64,000 nucleotides of DNA from contig JBARBI010000015.1 in NCBI GenBank assembly GCA_049792875.1, forward strand, positions 17,876-81,875, given 5' to 3'. Origin of the DNA: Sulfotelmatobacter sp049792875 (lineage in GTDB: Bacteria; Acidobacteriota; Terriglobia; Terriglobales; Acidobacteriaceae). Every line of letters starts with the position of its first letter. Position 1 is the stretch's first letter. Under the pieces are notes generated by a model that worked only from the letters and a program-made list of their open reading frames with translations, had not been told where the DNA came from and ran no database searches. The translations under genes and the position numbers were made by a program. This document shows positions 27,135-36,323 of this stretch, in pieces.

Positions 27135-27164
27135 GACCATGACCTACTATGCGTAGGGTTGGTC
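27135..27164 (+). other. hairpin in the leader of the micro-ORF transcript
   Basis: GACC (27135-27138) pairs with GGTC (27161-27164) around an inner stem CCTAC/GTAGG with loop TATGC (27143-27157). It lies between the candidate promoter and the ribosome binding site. Confidence 0.4.
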
Positions 27165-27229
27165 TTTCAAGTACAAGGGCCCCTAGTCCACAACCTTTGC
27201 AAGGGAAAATCGTTCACGGAGGAACCTTC

Positions 27230-27268
27230 ATGGCAACGAAGAAGAAGGCAAAAAAGAAGAAACACTAA
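27230..27268 (+). CDS. 12-residue lysine-rich micropeptide
   Basis: ATG 27230 to TAA 27268 encodes MATKKKAKKKKH, eight lysines in twelve residues. A strong Shine-Dalgarno GGAGG lies at 27219-27223, seven bases before the ATG. A TTGACA promoter is upstream and a textbook terminator is downstream, so the whole unit is about 220 bases. The peptide resembles basic tails of histone H1-like bacterial proteins but is far shorter. It might bind nucleic acid or membranes, or it might be a leader that senses lysine or lysyl-tRNA supply. It is plausible but unproven that it is translated. Confidence 0.55.
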   Translation: MATKKKAKKKKH

Positions 27269-27273
27269 GCGTC

Positions 27274-27292
27274 AGCGAGGAAATCCCTCGCT
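27274..27292 (+). other. hairpin after the micro-ORF stop
   Basis: AGCGAGG-AAATC-CCTCGCT, a seven-base stem starting five bases after the TAA. It stands between the micro-ORF and the T-tailed terminator and may pause ribosomes or protect the 3' end. Confidence 0.5.
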
Positions 27293-27312
27293 TACACAAT
27301 GATTTCTCACCG

Positions 27313-27352
27313 GCCTCTTAAGAGAAGCACCTCTTGAGGGGCTTTTCCTTTT
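27313..27352 (+). terminator. Rho-independent terminator
   Basis: A 12-base-pair stem, GCCTCTTAAGAG with CTCTTGAGGGGC (two G-U pairs), loop AAGCAC, followed by TTTTCCTTTT. It is the clearest terminator in the window and ends the micro-ORF transcript before the MerR gene. Confidence 0.85.
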
Positions 27353-27511
27353 GGTCTGAGAACGGTGGGTGGAATGCAGGCCTCGACGCGGTTTTCGGTT
27401 CGGCTCAATTGACCTGCCCGGGAGCCAAGCGGGCGAGAAATTCTTCGCTGCCCTGCCGCACCTGTGTGTCACAATAGGCAGACCACGCGGCACTTGCAGG
27501 GTGAAGCGAAA

Positions 27512-27916
27512 ATGGCGGCGCGAACAAAGGGCACAGCGAAGCACAAGGCGGATGAGATCCTCATCCCCGACAAGCTTTATTTCCGCATCGGCGAAGTGGC
27601 CACGCTATGTCACTTGCCGGCTTACGTGCTGCGCTTCTGGGAGTCCGAGTTTCCGCAACTGAAGCCGGTGAAGAGCAGCACGGGACAGCGCATGTACCGC
27701 AAGCGTGATGTGGAGAGCGTGCTACGCATCAAGCAACTGCTCTACGAGCAGGGATTCACCATCTCCGGCGCGCGCCAGCAACTGCGCACGGAAAGCAAGA
27801 CCGACAAGACCCAGTCTGCTATTCTTTTTCCATCCCATTCGGCGCCCGAGATCCAGCACATCCGCCAGGGCTTGCGCGAAATTCTGAACCTACTTTCGGC
27901 CCGCCGTACCGGATAG
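27512..27916 (+). CDS. MerR-family transcriptional regulator
   Basis: 134 residues from ATG 27512. A basic head (MAARTKGTAKHKADE) precedes a MerR helix-turn-helix with the wing: LYFRIGEVATLCHLPAYVLRFWESEFPQL, then RMYRKRDVESVLRIKQLLYEQGFTISGARQQL. The C-terminal part is short and has no cysteines or ligand pocket, so it is of the minimal type without an obvious effector domain. It lies 160 bases downstream of the micro-ORF terminator. Earlier in-frame starts (27464) have no RBS. Confidence 0.85.
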   Translation: MAARTKGTAKHKADEILIPDKLYFRIGEVATLCHLPAYVLRFWESEFPQLKPVKSSTGQRMYRKRDVESVLRIKQLLYEQGFTISGARQQLRTESKTDKTQSAILFPSHSAPEIQHIRQGLREILNLLSARRTG

Positions 27917-27942
27917 TTGCAAGGTGCTGGGCGCTCTGGCTT

Positions 27943-29646
27943 CTAGGCTTCCACCCAGTTGCTACGTTCCAGAATCGTCGGCGGCTCGTAAGTTTTCCCG
28001 CGAGCCAGGCGTCTTTCCTCGCGCCGCGTCGTCCACAGCAAGACGGGACCGAGCAACGCGGGAAGCATCCGCGACCATATTCCGGATTCCTCGCGGAATT
28101 CGTGCCGCAGCTCGCGAATCTGTTCGCTTACCTTGCGATCCACCTCCCGGAACTGCCGTTCCATGGCCCACAACGCCGAACTGTACACGCCGCTCAGCCT
28201 TCCCATCTCGCGGGCAAAGCGAGCCCGCACGCGTGCGTCGGGCGAGTCTTTGTAGCGCTTCCATCCCGCCAGCAAGGTGCGAGAAATGCGGTAGAGGCTC
28301 GGCCCGTTGAGCTGGAAGTCGCGCCAGAACGCCCAGTCGAGAAAGCGCTTGGAGTCCTCCCGCGAAATCGCCGCATGCTTGAAGTTGAATTTGAACTGGC
28401 CGTGAACGTCAGCATAGTCCACATCGCTTAACAGGCGGCCCTGTTCCGCCATCTGCTGGTAGAGCGGAGTTCCCGGGACGGGAGTGTAGAGCATGAACTG
28501 GTGGAAGTCGGTGTCGTGCGATACGGCGTGCTCGATCTCGGCCATGATGTTATCCGGGGTGTGGTGTTCCAGCCCGATGATGGTCGATCCCTGGACGCGA
28601 ATCCCATGTTCGCGCAGTTCGCGCGTCAGTTGCCGCGTATCGGATCCCTGCAGCTTGCTGTAGCCGGCGCGCGGAGACTCCAGGCCCATCCACAACCACG
28701 ACACACCCAGCTCCACCAACTCCTGCATGGTGTATTGGCGGATGGCATTGGCGGAGGCAAACACCGACAGCGCCCAGCTCTTGTTCGCCTGTTTCATTCG
28801 TTCCAGCAGGCGCATGGCGCGCTTGCGATGCAGCAGAAAATTTTCGTCCATGACGAAAAACGAGCTGACTTTTAGCTCGTCCTCCATGCGGCTCATGATG
28901 TCAAATAGTTCGTCGCCCGACTCGTAGAAGTTGACGAACTTGCCCTTGCCCCCAAAGAATGCCGACGTAGTGCAGAAGTTGCACCCCATGGGGCAGCCAA
29001 CAGAAGGAATAATTGTTGCCGCGGTCGCGCCCTTGCGTTCCGGCAGGCGGATGCCCATGATGCGAGTGCGCATTCCGGAAACAATCGCGGGATGCCGGAT
29101 CGGGGCACTTTCGTCTTCGCCCAGATAACGTCGCATCCAGGAAACGCCTTCGCCCTTCACGATGTGATCGGCGTCGATCATCTGCTCGATCCCGGGAATG
29201 GCGGCCACATGTCCGCCCACAACGATCACGGACTGCGGCGAAAGTTTTCGAGCCATGCGGCACATCTCACGTACTTTGGCCACGTTGACAATGATTCCTG
29301 TGATGCCCACCACGTCGTACCGATTGGTTTGCAGCTGGCGCGCGAATTCGTCGCGTGTGGGGAAGTCGAGCACCGCACACGGCGCGGAGATATTTGCCTG
29401 GATCATCATGATGCCCCAGGAGCGGTGAAACATGCGGAGCGAAAAGCTGCCCTGGGCGCGGGTGACTTGATTGTGGTACAGCTCCATCGGGTTGATCGAG
29501 CGGCTGCCGAACTCGTCGTCCTGCGCATACGGTCCGAAGACCGAGCTCAGGAGGACGCGGGCTTGATTTCCCTTGGGATGTTTGGCGACGCGGCTGGAAA
29601 GAGCATTAAGAGGGCTGGCTTCCGGAACGCTGGTATGAAGTTCCAA
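27943..29646 (-). CDS. B12-binding-domain radical SAM protein
   Basis: 567 residues. An N-terminal cobalamin-binding-like region (VVGITGIIVNVAKVREMCRM through VVGGHVAAIPG) is followed by a radical SAM core with CxxxCxxC in GCPMGCNFC (cysteines near 217-224) and TSAFFGGKGKFVNFY. The C-terminal region is helical and basic. Relatives include BchE-like, hopanoid-methylating and P-methylating enzymes. No hopanoid or tetrapyrrole genes lie next to it, so the substrate is open. Confidence 0.82.
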   Translation of the reverse strand: MELHTSVPEASPLNALSSRVAKHPKGNQARVLLSSVFGPYAQDDEFGSRSINPMELYHNQVTRAQGSFSLRMFHRSWGIMMIQANISAPCAVLDFPTRDEFARQLQTNRYDVVGITGIIVNVAKVREMCRMARKLSPQSVIVVGGHVAAIPGIEQMIDADHIVKGEGVSWMRRYLGEDESAPIRHPAIVSGMRTRIMGIRLPERKGATAATIIPSVGCPMGCNFCTTSAFFGGKGKFVNFYESGDELFDIMSRMEDELKVSSFFVMDENFLLHRKRAMRLLERMKQANKSWALSVFASANAIRQYTMQELVELGVSWLWMGLESPRAGYSKLQGSDTRQLTRELREHGIRVQGSTIIGLEHHTPDNIMAEIEHAVSHDTDFHQFMLYTPVPGTPLYQQMAEQGRLLSDVDYADVHGQFKFNFKHAAISREDSKRFLDWAFWRDFQLNGPSLYRISRTLLAGWKRYKDSPDARVRARFAREMGRLSGVYSSALWAMERQFREVDRKVSEQIRELRHEFREESGIWSRMLPALLGPVLLWTTRREERRLARGKTYEPPTILERSNWVEA

Positions 29647-29791
29647 TTCTGTTCATCATCCGTTTCTCCCCACATGCCGTTACTGCCATCGTAATGGTGC
29701 GCGGCCCCGCTGAAGCCGCTGGTGCAAAGAAAACACAAAAAGATTACAAAGGCAGGGCACTGGCCCTAAGTGACAGAAAGTGCATTGCAAC

Positions 29792-29821
29792 TTGAACCCG
29801 GCTTGCCTTCTGGCCTAGAAT
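29792..29821 (+). promoter_or_regulatory. candidate promoter of the STAS gene (leaderless)
   Basis: TTGAAC (29792-29797), 18-base spacer, TAGAAT (29816-29821). The ATG of the STAS gene begins nine bases after the -10 box, so the mRNA would be leaderless or nearly so; no Shine-Dalgarno is visible. Confidence 0.55.
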
Positions 29822-29830
29822 CGCTGCGCT

Positions 29831-30178
29831 ATGGCATCAGAACCGCTGGAGATCGAGCGCCTCGACCGGGGAGTCTTGAGCTTCCGCGGCCCATTGACCA
29901 TGGAGAACGTGTCACCCTTCTTGAACGCGGTGCGCCGCGAAGATGCCCCGACGATGATTCTGGACCTCACGGGTGTCCCGTATCTCGATTCTTCGGGGCT
30001 GGGATCGCTGGTGAGCGCGTGCACTTCCTGCGCGAAAGCCGGACGCCGCATCGCGCTTACCGGCGTAAACAAGCGCGTGCAGAAAGTCTTCGAGATTACT
30101 CGGGTCGAGCAAGTGTTTCTGATGTTCCCCACGCTCTCGGACGCACTCGAGGCTTTTACCAACGCCGGGACCGCATAG
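29831..30178 (+). CDS. STAS-domain protein (anti-anti-sigma-like)
   Basis: 115 residues, the length of a single STAS domain. MILDLTGVPYLDSSGLGSLV contains the phosphorylatable Ser of SpoIIAA-like proteins in the DSSGLG motif, and the C-terminal alpha/beta elements (GRRIALTGVNKRVQKVFEIT) complete the fold. Such proteins bind anti-sigma kinases (partner switching). No kinase of the RsbW type or phosphatase is adjacent. Confidence 0.88.
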   Translation: MASEPLEIERLDRGVLSFRGPLTMENVSPFLNAVRREDAPTMILDLTGVPYLDSSGLGSLVSACTSCAKAGRRIALTGVNKRVQKVFEITRVEQVFLMFPTLSDALEAFTNAGTA

Positions 30179-30209
30179 CAAGCCTGTCGCGGACTTGGGG
30201 AGAGGAAGA

Positions 30210-30254
30210 GCCGGGCTGTGCCCGGCGGACGGCCGAGGGGCGGCTGTCCCCACA
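30210..30254 (+). repeat. intergenic GC-rich repeat, family A copy 2
   Basis: The same layout as 2792-2836 with a few substitutions: GCCGGGCTGTGCCCGGCGG through GGCGGCTGTCCCCACA. It again lies just after a plus-strand stop codon, here that of the STAS gene. Confidence 0.75.
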
Positions 30255-30287
30255 GGAGGCTCCGGGTGGCGAATCAGCTTGCGGACC

Positions 30288-30485
30288 TCACGCGACGCGA
30301 TCGGGTGAATTCGATTTCTTGCCAGCGTTGACGGCGTCGAGGCGGATGCGGGTGACTCTAGCCGTTTCTTCCACCAGTTCGCTGGTGAACTTGGCGCCTT
30401 CCCCAGCCATCACCGAACCCGCGGCCAGCGCGAAGCGCAATGCGTCTGCCTGATCTTCGAAATACAAAACAACTTGTCCCGACAT
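30288..30485 (-). CDS. small conserved-looking hypothetical protein
   Basis: 65 residues beginning MSGQVVLYFEDQADALRFAL. GGGGAG eight bases before the ATG at 30485 supports translation. It looks like a single small alpha/beta domain (beta strand, helix, beta strand, helix) with a charged C-terminus. No family name is recognised. It stands alone between the STAS gene and a decayed gene. Confidence 0.55.
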   Translation of the reverse strand: MSGQVVLYFEDQADALRFALAAGSVMAGEGAKFTSELVEETARVTRIRLDAVNAGKKSNSPDRVA

Positions 30486-30735
30486 GACACTTCTCCCCGG
30501 GCCCGGAAGCCCCTCAGTCGTGAGCCACGCGACTGGGAAAGATCCATTCCACCGAAAACGGTGCCTCGACGAAGGGCGCGGAACGCCCTTCTGCTGATTC
30601 TCGGGGTGTACCCGGTAGAAGTCAAAGTGATTCTCTTGGTTCCATATACTCGGGAGGCCACCCCGCCTCCCTGAAGGTCGGGTTCGAGGTTCCGGGGGCT
30701 GTTTCGGGTATTATGTTCGTTCTTGAATCTGACCG

Positions 30736-30907
30736 GTGCGATTCTTACTGGGCGTCACCGCAGCTTTCGTCTTTCTCGCTGCTGCCTGGCCGCAGGATAC
30801 GGCGGGCGCCGCGGCCGTCGTTGGATCGTGGGACGGCGAGTCCAAGTGCACCGTGACACATTCGCCGTTGCCATGATGAGCATGTGCTGCGTCGCATCGG
30901 CGCCGAG
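30736..30907 (+). pseudogene. decayed remnant of a secreted protein gene
   Basis: From GTG 30736 the frame gives a signal peptide (FLLGVTAAFVFLAAAWPQ) and then VVGSWDGESKCTV before a TGA at 30874. The sense resumes in the next frame from about 30869 as CHDEHVLRRIGAEK. The joined pattern (W-G-E-S-C-T-V near C-H-D-E-H-V) reads like one small exported domain. Sequence after 30907 no longer looks related and the DUF1697 gene starts at 30972. It is a frameshifted, 3'-truncated fragment. A TATTAT box lies about 25 bases upstream. Confidence 0.5.
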
Positions 30908-30971
30908 AAGCAGTTCTACCGCCGCATAAGGGTTCGAAAGCTGCCCACCAGGGCGAATCGAAGGAGCGGCC

Positions 30972-31529
30972 GTGCCTGTGCTGATCTGCATGCTCCGTGG
31001 CGTCAACGTTGGCGGGCACAACAAGATCAAAATGGACGCGCTGCGTACCCTCTCCGTATCCCTCAAATTTGAGGATCCGCGCACCTATGTGCAGAGCGGC
31101 AACATCATCTTCCGAACGAAGGAAAGCAACTCCACTGCACTGGCGAAGAAGATCCAGGATGCGATCGAGCGCACCTTCGGCTTTCGCCCGGAAGTCATCC
31201 TGCGCACGACGGATGAGCTGAGAAAGGCCGTCGCAGCCAGCCCGTTCACCAGCCGTCACGATCTGGAGCCGGGTAAAATCCTGGTCACCTTCCTCGCCGG
31301 CGAACCGGGCCCGGAAGCCCACGCCACTCTTCGCAGCCTGAAGGCGCATCCCGAAGAATTGCATCTCAAAGGCCGCGAACTCTACATCTATTTCCCCGAC
31401 GGCGCCGGCAGGTCGAAGCTGCCCTGGTCGTCGGTAGAGAAACTGCTCAAGACCACCGGCACGGCCCGCAATTGGAACAGCGTCACAAGCATCCTAGCGA
31501 TCGCAGAAGAGATGGAAGCGGCTCGCTAG
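30972..31529 (+). CDS. DUF1697 family protein
   Basis: 185 residues. VLICMLRGVNVGGHNKIKMD and TYVQSGNIIFRTKE are the DUF1697 signatures. The family is widespread and cytoplasmic but has no established function. AAGGAG at 30961-30966 is five bases before the GTG at 30972, which settles the start. Its upstream flank is the decayed secreted-protein gene, suggesting that it was placed there by a rearrangement. Confidence 0.85.
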   Translation: MPVLICMLRGVNVGGHNKIKMDALRTLSVSLKFEDPRTYVQSGNIIFRTKESNSTALAKKIQDAIERTFGFRPEVILRTTDELRKAVAASPFTSRHDLEPGKILVTFLAGEPGPEAHATLRSLKAHPEELHLKGRELYIYFPDGAGRSKLPWSSVEKLLKTTGTARNWNSVTSILAIAEEMEAAR

Positions 31530-31596
31530 TTTCGCCTTGCCAAGTACTCCTTGCGAACTGCCGAGCCCGCACAACAGCTGGAGAGCTTTCCCCAAG

Positions 31597-31628
31597 AATC
31601 GTGGGCGGGCGGAACCCCGCCCACGATT
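31597..31628. terminator. bidirectional hairpin between converging genes
   Basis: A perfect 13-base-pair stem, AATCGTGGGCGGG and CCCGCCCACGATT, with loop CGGAAC. It lies between the DUF1697 stop (31529) and the stop of the minus-strand beta-helix gene (31635). There is little T-run on either side, so it may be a repeat or a transcript-end stabiliser. Confidence 0.6.
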
Positions 31629-31634
31629 TACGTG

Positions 31635-33200
31635 CTATTGGCAGATGGTAGCGGCCATGTTCAACACGGTGTTCGGCAGGAAAACGTCGGTAGAGGAAGC
31701 GTTACCCTTGGAGATCCCGCAAGCGCCCTCGTTGATGGAGTTCTTGGTCACGTTGTTGCCACCACCGGAAGAGCTGTCATTCAGCGAGATCGCCGTGCTG
31801 CTGCTGTTAATGATCGTATTGCTCTGCACCACGACACCGCTTGCTGAGTTCAAGCTGATCCCATTCTGAGCCCCGTTGATGCGATTTCCAGTTGCGCTGA
31901 CATTCGGACCAGCCTGCTGAAAGCCGATGCCGCCGTTGCTGTCGGCCACGGTGTTGTTGCTGATTGTGCCGCTTTGATTGGGGCCAAAAATGATCGCCTG
32001 GCCATTGATGGAGTGAATACTGTTGCCCAGAACGCTGAGAGTTGAAGTGGTCCCGGATCCATTCTCAGCATAAAAAGCGGCGGCCTGCGGTGGGCAGGAA
32101 CCCGCGATGTTGCGAATGACGGAATTCATCAGCTTGCCGGAAGAAGGAACGCTCGTACTTAGAAATACGACCCCCACAATAGCGCCGGAAGGGCAATTGG
32201 AAGTTGTGCCGTCGATGGTGAAGCCCGTGATATTCACTGGACCGGCGTCCTGCACCGCCACTTGCGCGAAAATGGGTGCCGAAGTCACCGGGCCAGTACC
32301 GCTTTGCATGAGCCCGGAGTGGGGAACGGTCAGCATTACGGCCTGATTCGTGCCATTGGCGATGCCGGTCAGGTTCACTGGCGCCGAGATCGTAAGCTGT
32401 TCAGCATACGTGCCGGGACAAACTTGCACGGTTGCGCCCGAGGGGACCGCACTCAACGCCGTCTGAATGGAGCCATAAGACTGGAGACTCGTCTTGCAGG
32501 CCCCCACTTGCACCGTCTTGGCAGTCGTCGGCTGAACACTCCACCAGAACTCGAAGTCCACCGAAGTATTCACGACGGACGTATTACTGCCTCCGTTGTT
32601 GTTGGCATAAAAGTCGGCAACGTCGGTGCCCTGGCCAATGTTTGGGCCCGTTCCATCCCAGGTCTGAAACTCAAACGTTCCCTGGAACGGGGTCGCGCTG
32701 ACGACCTGGAACAATGGGTCTCCGGCGGCGCCGGTATTGATCCCGATCGCTCCTTTAGTAGTGGTTTCGCCCACCAGGAACCCGGAGCTCAGAAAGCCTG
32801 CATTCGCTCCGGTGAAGGGCTGCACCTGCACAATGAGCTGAGTGGCGGTACTGACCTGCGAACTGGTGGCCCCGTTGGTGAAGGTCCAGTTCTGAGTCGA
32901 GACAAAGGCGATGATGCCGGTGCTCGGGTTGTAGGAGTAGAAGGCCATGTTGCCGGGACTGACGACGTCCGATTGTGCAACGTTCAATGCAAAATTCACG
33001 CCCCAGTAGAGTTGTTGATACGAGGAACTATTGAAGCCGGTGTAGGAGAAGGTGCCGCCGGTAGGTCCGATCGAATTGCCAGTAAAAGCAATTGTTGCTC
33101 CGCCCACTGGCGGGTATCCCATAGTGTAGGTCGCTGCCTGCGAGTGTGCGGCCGCAAACAGCAGGGCAATTGAAATCACATAGCAGCTTGTCGTTTTCAT
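31635..33200 (-). CDS. exported right-handed beta-helix protein
   Basis: 521 residues from ATG 33200, with AGGAGA six bases upstream. Signal peptide (IALLFAAAHSQAA). The first half is Ser/Thr/Asn/Gly-rich with beta-sheet character. The second half (from about residue 235) has pectate-lyase-like coils: SIQTALSAVPSGATVQVCPG, then repeated NxI or NxV turns such as GNSIHSINGQAI, SNNTVADSNGG, GNRINGAQNG and SNTIINSSSTAI. Such proteins are surface or secreted carbohydrate binders or lyases; no catalytic residues were identified. Confidence 0.8.
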   Translation of the reverse strand: MKTTSCYVISIALLFAAAHSQAATYTMGYPPVGGATIAFTGNSIGPTGGTFSYTGFNSSSYQQLYWGVNFALNVAQSDVVSPGNMAFYSYNPSTGIIAFVSTQNWTFTNGATSSQVSTATQLIVQVQPFTGANAGFLSSGFLVGETTTKGAIGINTGAAGDPLFQVVSATPFQGTFEFQTWDGTGPNIGQGTDVADFYANNNGGSNTSVVNTSVDFEFWWSVQPTTAKTVQVGACKTSLQSYGSIQTALSAVPSGATVQVCPGTYAEQLTISAPVNLTGIANGTNQAVMLTVPHSGLMQSGTGPVTSAPIFAQVAVQDAGPVNITGFTIDGTTSNCPSGAIVGVVFLSTSVPSSGKLMNSVIRNIAGSCPPQAAAFYAENGSGTTSTLSVLGNSIHSINGQAIIFGPNQSGTISNNTVADSNGGIGFQQAGPNVSATGNRINGAQNGISLNSASGVVVQSNTIINSSSTAISLNDSSSGGGNNVTKNSINEGACGISKGNASSTDVFLPNTVLNMAATICQ

Positions 33201-33449
33201 GATGGTTCTCCTGAGTTGAGATGTGTCGCGCGCCTGTGACAAGGGCCCGAATTGCGAGATCTGGAAAGGAGCCGACCGGCTTGTCCGGGGAACGATTGGC
33301 GTGTAACCCGGAGCCGGTGATACTGCTGGCATCGCACCAAAGGAAATTTGGTAGGGGGAATGTGCGCCGGAAGTTTATCACAGCGGCCCGGATCGTAGCG
33401 GCGTCCCGCTAACCACCCAGCAGTTTGCTGCGGAAGATTTCGATTTCCG

Positions 33450-35219
33450 CTATTTCACGAACAATAATCCATGTGGTACCGCGGACCGGAAAACGTAGGC
33501 ATAGAGCAGCACGATGACTCCAACGATGGAACAGAGAGCTACCGAGTGCCACGCCACAAATCGAAAAATGATTCCTTCATTACCCACCTGCTCAGTGGCA
33601 GCCGTGGCAATCGTGATGGATTGCGCGTCCACCATTTTTCCCATCACGCCCCCGGCGCTGTTGGCCGCGCACATCAGAATCGGGTCGATGCCAAGCTGTT
33701 GAGACGTAATTCTCTGCAGGCTGCCAAAAAGCGCGTTGGCGGAGGTGTCGCTGCCGGTGAGCGCCACTCCCAGCCAGCCCAGGAACGTCCCGAAAAACGG
33801 ATACAACCATCCCGTTCGCGTAAACGCCAGGCCCAGCACCGCGTCCAGTCCCGAGTAGCGCGTCACATACCCCAGTCCCAACATGAATGAAATCGCAATC
33901 ATCGCCAGCCGCATGCGGACCAGCGTTCTCCAAAAAATCTTCCTCAATTGCAATGGACCCAAGCCGAGCAACAACCCGGAGACGATCGCGGCAAAGAAAC
34001 AGCCGGTCCCGGTCGCGGAGAGCCAGTTGAAATCGTAGCGCGCGGCCTCTGGAGTTGGTTTCGCCACCACCGGAACCGCGCGAGAAATGGCATTGTGCAA
34101 ATAAGGGACGTCCCACCCGGGCGGACCCGGGCGGACTTTGCCATCTGCAAGCACGACCCGAAAATCCGGCGTTGTGGCTTGGTTCATCGCTAGTTTTATT
34201 TTTGGCAGTCCCCACAGAAACACGAACAGTGACAGGATGGCGAAAGGCATCCAGGCCTTCAAGACTTGTCCCGCGCTGTAAGTGCGCACTTTGACAAATC
34301 CGTCAAACTTCTCCGCCGCCCATTCGCCGCCAACCTGGTCGGTGATCTCCCCTGTCGGTGGAGGGAGAGTCGGCGTCTTCTCGTCATAATCGAAGCGCCA
34401 TATCTTCTGCGGCTTCCAGAATCGCAGGAAAACCAGGACGGAAACTATCGACACCACCCCTCCCATAATGTCAACCAGATTGCTGTCCACGTAATTCGAC
34501 CAGAAGAACTGGGTAAAAGCGAACGAGGTCCCGACCACCAGGATGGCGGGGAGCACTTCGAAGGTCTCCCGCCAGCCGACCATGGTTCTTACCAGCCAGA
34601 AGGGAACGATGATCGCGGTGAAGGGAAGAATGCGGCCAATCATCGCGTTGAGGTCGGACTCCGGCAGGGCCGTTACGGCCGCCAGGGTGTGAACCGGCGT
34701 GCCGATGGCTCCCCAAGCCACAGGGGCGGTGTTGGCGATCAGATTCAAGGCGGCGGCGTGGAAGGGCTTGAAACCGAGCCCGATCATAAAAGCTCCGGCG
34801 ATTGCCACTGGCGCCCCGAAACCCGCGGCTCCCTCAATGAACGCGCCAAAACAAAAGGCCACGAGCAGGACTTGCAACCGGCGGTCCGGAGTGATGCCAG
34901 CGACGGACTCTTTCATGATTTCGAATTGCCCGGTCTCGACGGAAATGTCGTAAAGGTATACCGCCGCCAGAACGATCCACGCAATTTTCAACACACCGAA
35001 CGCAACGCCGTATGCAAAGCTGATGGCGGCCAGCACAGGGGGCATCTTGAAGAAGAGGATCGCAACCGCCACCGCCGTTGAAGCGCCCGCGATGGCGCAC
35101 CAGTGTGGCTTCGCCTTGAGACCGGCCAGCAGTCCGAACAGGACCATGATGGGAAGAGCCGCAACCAGCGTGGAGAGCCACCAATGCCCGAGGGGATCGT
35201 AGATCTGGGTCCACTGCAT
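33450..35219 (-). CDS. lctP: L-lactate permease (LctP family)
   Basis: 589 residues with about 12-14 transmembrane helices. AAGGAGG before the ATG at 35219 sets the start. FCFGAFIEGAAGFGAPVAI, NLIANTAPVAWGAIGTPV and the C-terminal GSDTSANALFGSLQ and ANSAGGVMGKMVDAQSI are LctP hallmarks. It imports lactate or glycolate by proton symport. No lactate dehydrogenase gene is adjacent in the window. Confidence 0.92.
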   Translation of the reverse strand: MQWTQIYDPLGHWWLSTLVAALPIMVLFGLLAGLKAKPHWCAIAGASTAVAVAILFFKMPPVLAAISFAYGVAFGVLKIAWIVLAAVYLYDISVETGQFEIMKESVAGITPDRRLQVLLVAFCFGAFIEGAAGFGAPVAIAGAFMIGLGFKPFHAAALNLIANTAPVAWGAIGTPVHTLAAVTALPESDLNAMIGRILPFTAIIVPFWLVRTMVGWRETFEVLPAILVVGTSFAFTQFFWSNYVDSNLVDIMGGVVSIVSVLVFLRFWKPQKIWRFDYDEKTPTLPPPTGEITDQVGGEWAAEKFDGFVKVRTYSAGQVLKAWMPFAILSLFVFLWGLPKIKLAMNQATTPDFRVVLADGKVRPGPPGWDVPYLHNAISRAVPVVAKPTPEAARYDFNWLSATGTGCFFAAIVSGLLLGLGPLQLRKIFWRTLVRMRLAMIAISFMLGLGYVTRYSGLDAVLGLAFTRTGWLYPFFGTFLGWLGVALTGSDTSANALFGSLQRITSQQLGIDPILMCAANSAGGVMGKMVDAQSITIATAATEQVGNEGIIFRFVAWHSVALCSIVGVIVLLYAYVFRSAVPHGLLFVK

Positions 35220-35316
35220 GACAACCTCCTTGCGACGTCGTCGCATAACCGATCGAACTGGCGAAGGCATGCACCTCAAGGAACCGCAAACTGGCCCGAC
35301 TGCATTCGGGACTGGG

Positions 35317-36323
35317 TTAGGTCGCAGCGCGGTTCGCCGTGCGAAAGGCTTTCTCGATGAGTGTGTAGCGCGCAGCCCCAATCATGCCGCAGTCGTCATT
35401 CGCCACGATTTTCACTGGCATGTCTTTCAGAATCGCTTCCATGCGCCCTTTGTCCAGGAAAGATTCCAGAAACAGGGGATCCTTCATCTTGGGCACAAGC
35501 TTCGCCGCAATGCTGCCGCCGATGAAAATTCCTCCCGTGGACATGAAGTTCAACGCGCAGTTGCCCGTCTCCGCGCCGAAGACGCTGACGAAAATCGACA
35601 AGGCCTGATCGCAGATCGCAGCCTTGCCCTCCAACGCAAGTTGCGAGATCAGAGCCGGCGGATCCGCCGAAGTGCTCATCTGCGCCCGCAGCCACTCTGG
35701 CTCCTCGGCTTTGTGCGCATCTCGCAGGAAGTCGTAAATATTCTTGATCCCGGGCCCGGAGAGGATCCGCTCGCAGCTGATGCGGCCGTACTTTTTCTGC
35801 AGGTAGGCCAGCAACTCCATCTGCAGATCGTCCCGGGGGGCGAAGTCGGCGTGTCCTCCTTCGCAAGCAAACGGATGATGCCGGAAGCCATCCCAATAAA
35901 GCCCCGCCATCCCCAATCCAGTTTTGGCGGAGATCACGGCGCGGTTGCCCTCCGCGTCTTCCATGCCCTCGCTCAGCGGGATGAAGTCCTTTGATTCCAG
36001 GCCATCGATTCCATACGCATAAGCTTCGAGATCGTTGAGCAGGCCTACGAAATTCAGACGCAGTTGAGTGGCCAGTTCCCGCGCATCGATCACCCAGGGC
36101 AAGTTGGAAATCTTGCTTCGTCCGGCTCGCACCGGCCCGGCCACACCGAGGCATGCGCTGTGGACCGGGATGCCTTCAGTTTTTATGAAGTTAGCGAGAA
36201 TGCCGGATAACCCGTCGTGCTGCTGGCTCATGTAGGTCTTTTCGACCACGCATTGCAGCCGGCTACCTTCAGTCTCGAAGGCAGCCAGCCGAGTGCGCGT
36301 CGCGCCGATCTCACCTGCAAGAA

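Noticed and set aside
33201..33449. Possible riboswitch upstream of the beta-helix gene
   Set aside because: I looked for the GEMM (c-di-GMP) signature and other common classes on the minus strand and found no matching conserved core.
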